The notes beneath the pieces are model-generated. The model saw only the letters and a list, made by a program, of their open reading frames with translations. It did no database searches and was not told the origin of the DNA. The translations under genes were made by a program, and so were the position numbers. A stretch of 22,093 bases of DNA from NCBI RefSeq assembly GCF_000169095.1, contig NZ_AAVU01000072.1:1-22093 (forward strand), in the 5' to 3' direction. Below are positions 22,057-22,093 of the stretch, piece by piece (the first letter of the stretch is position 1; each line of letters begins with the position of its first letter). This stretch comes from Lyngbya sp. PCC 8106 (GTDB lineage Bacteria; Cyanobacteriota; Cyanobacteriia; Cyanobacteriales; Microcoleaceae).

Positions 22057-22093
22057 AATAACGTTTGTTAGATCTAGAACTTAAGATTTTTCT

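Overview
This 22.1 kb window is very probably from a cyanobacterium, most likely a filamentous Oscillatoriales-type genome of low to moderate GC (inference). Three things point that way: at least five copies of the cyanobacterial octamer GCGATCGC (531, 7408, 18623, 18924, 22000); several protein types common in cyanobacteria (membrane GTPase with DUF697, DUF6335-like, DUF389, LCP proteins); and the overall gene set. I saw no tRNA, rRNA, CRISPR array, transposase or phage gene.

Layout. Bases 1-3000 are housekeeping: the 3' part of a YvcK/CofD-like gene, tsaE, and convergent purH. From 3133 comes a membrane GTPase with DUF697, a small conserved-looking protein, and a reverse-strand diacylglycerol/sphingosine-kinase-type lipid kinase. 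From 6665 to about 14400, eight genes on the + strand look like a stress and redox block: a BON-domain protein, a DUF697/EcsC-like protein with a TerB-like tail, CsbD, a DUF6335-like acidic protein, a two-domain hemerythrin-type protein, a YhdF/YdaD-type SDR, an FAD oxidoreductase fused to a Rieske domain, and a DUF389 membrane protein. They are separated by hairpins and terminators, so they are probably several co-regulated units rather than one operon. Next come a short unknown exported or anchored protein, a phospholipase D/cardiolipin-synthase-like protein closely followed by a GHL10-type glycoside hydrolase, and a convergent NhaC-type antiporter whose 3' end overlaps the hydrolase. The end holds a reverse-strand pair (small membrane protein, LytR-CpsA-Psr protein) and, divergently, rpe of the Calvin and pentose-phosphate cycles.

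How it may work together (inference). The middle is an envelope, lipid and redox stress neighbourhood. It combines proteins homologous to general stress proteins of other bacteria (CsbD, YhdF/YdaD-type SDR, BON, TerB-like) with metal-cofactor proteins (hemerythrin, Rieske) and lipid-acting enzymes (DAG-kinase type, PLD type). The most unusual sequence-level features are in its intergenic DNA: two 44-nt hairpins between the hemerythrin and SDR genes, a perfect terminator 20 nt before the FAD-Rieske start codon, an inverted repeat upstream of csbD, a duplicated ribosome-binding segment before the DUF389 gene, and a recurring AGATAGG heptamer upstream of four of the stress genes.
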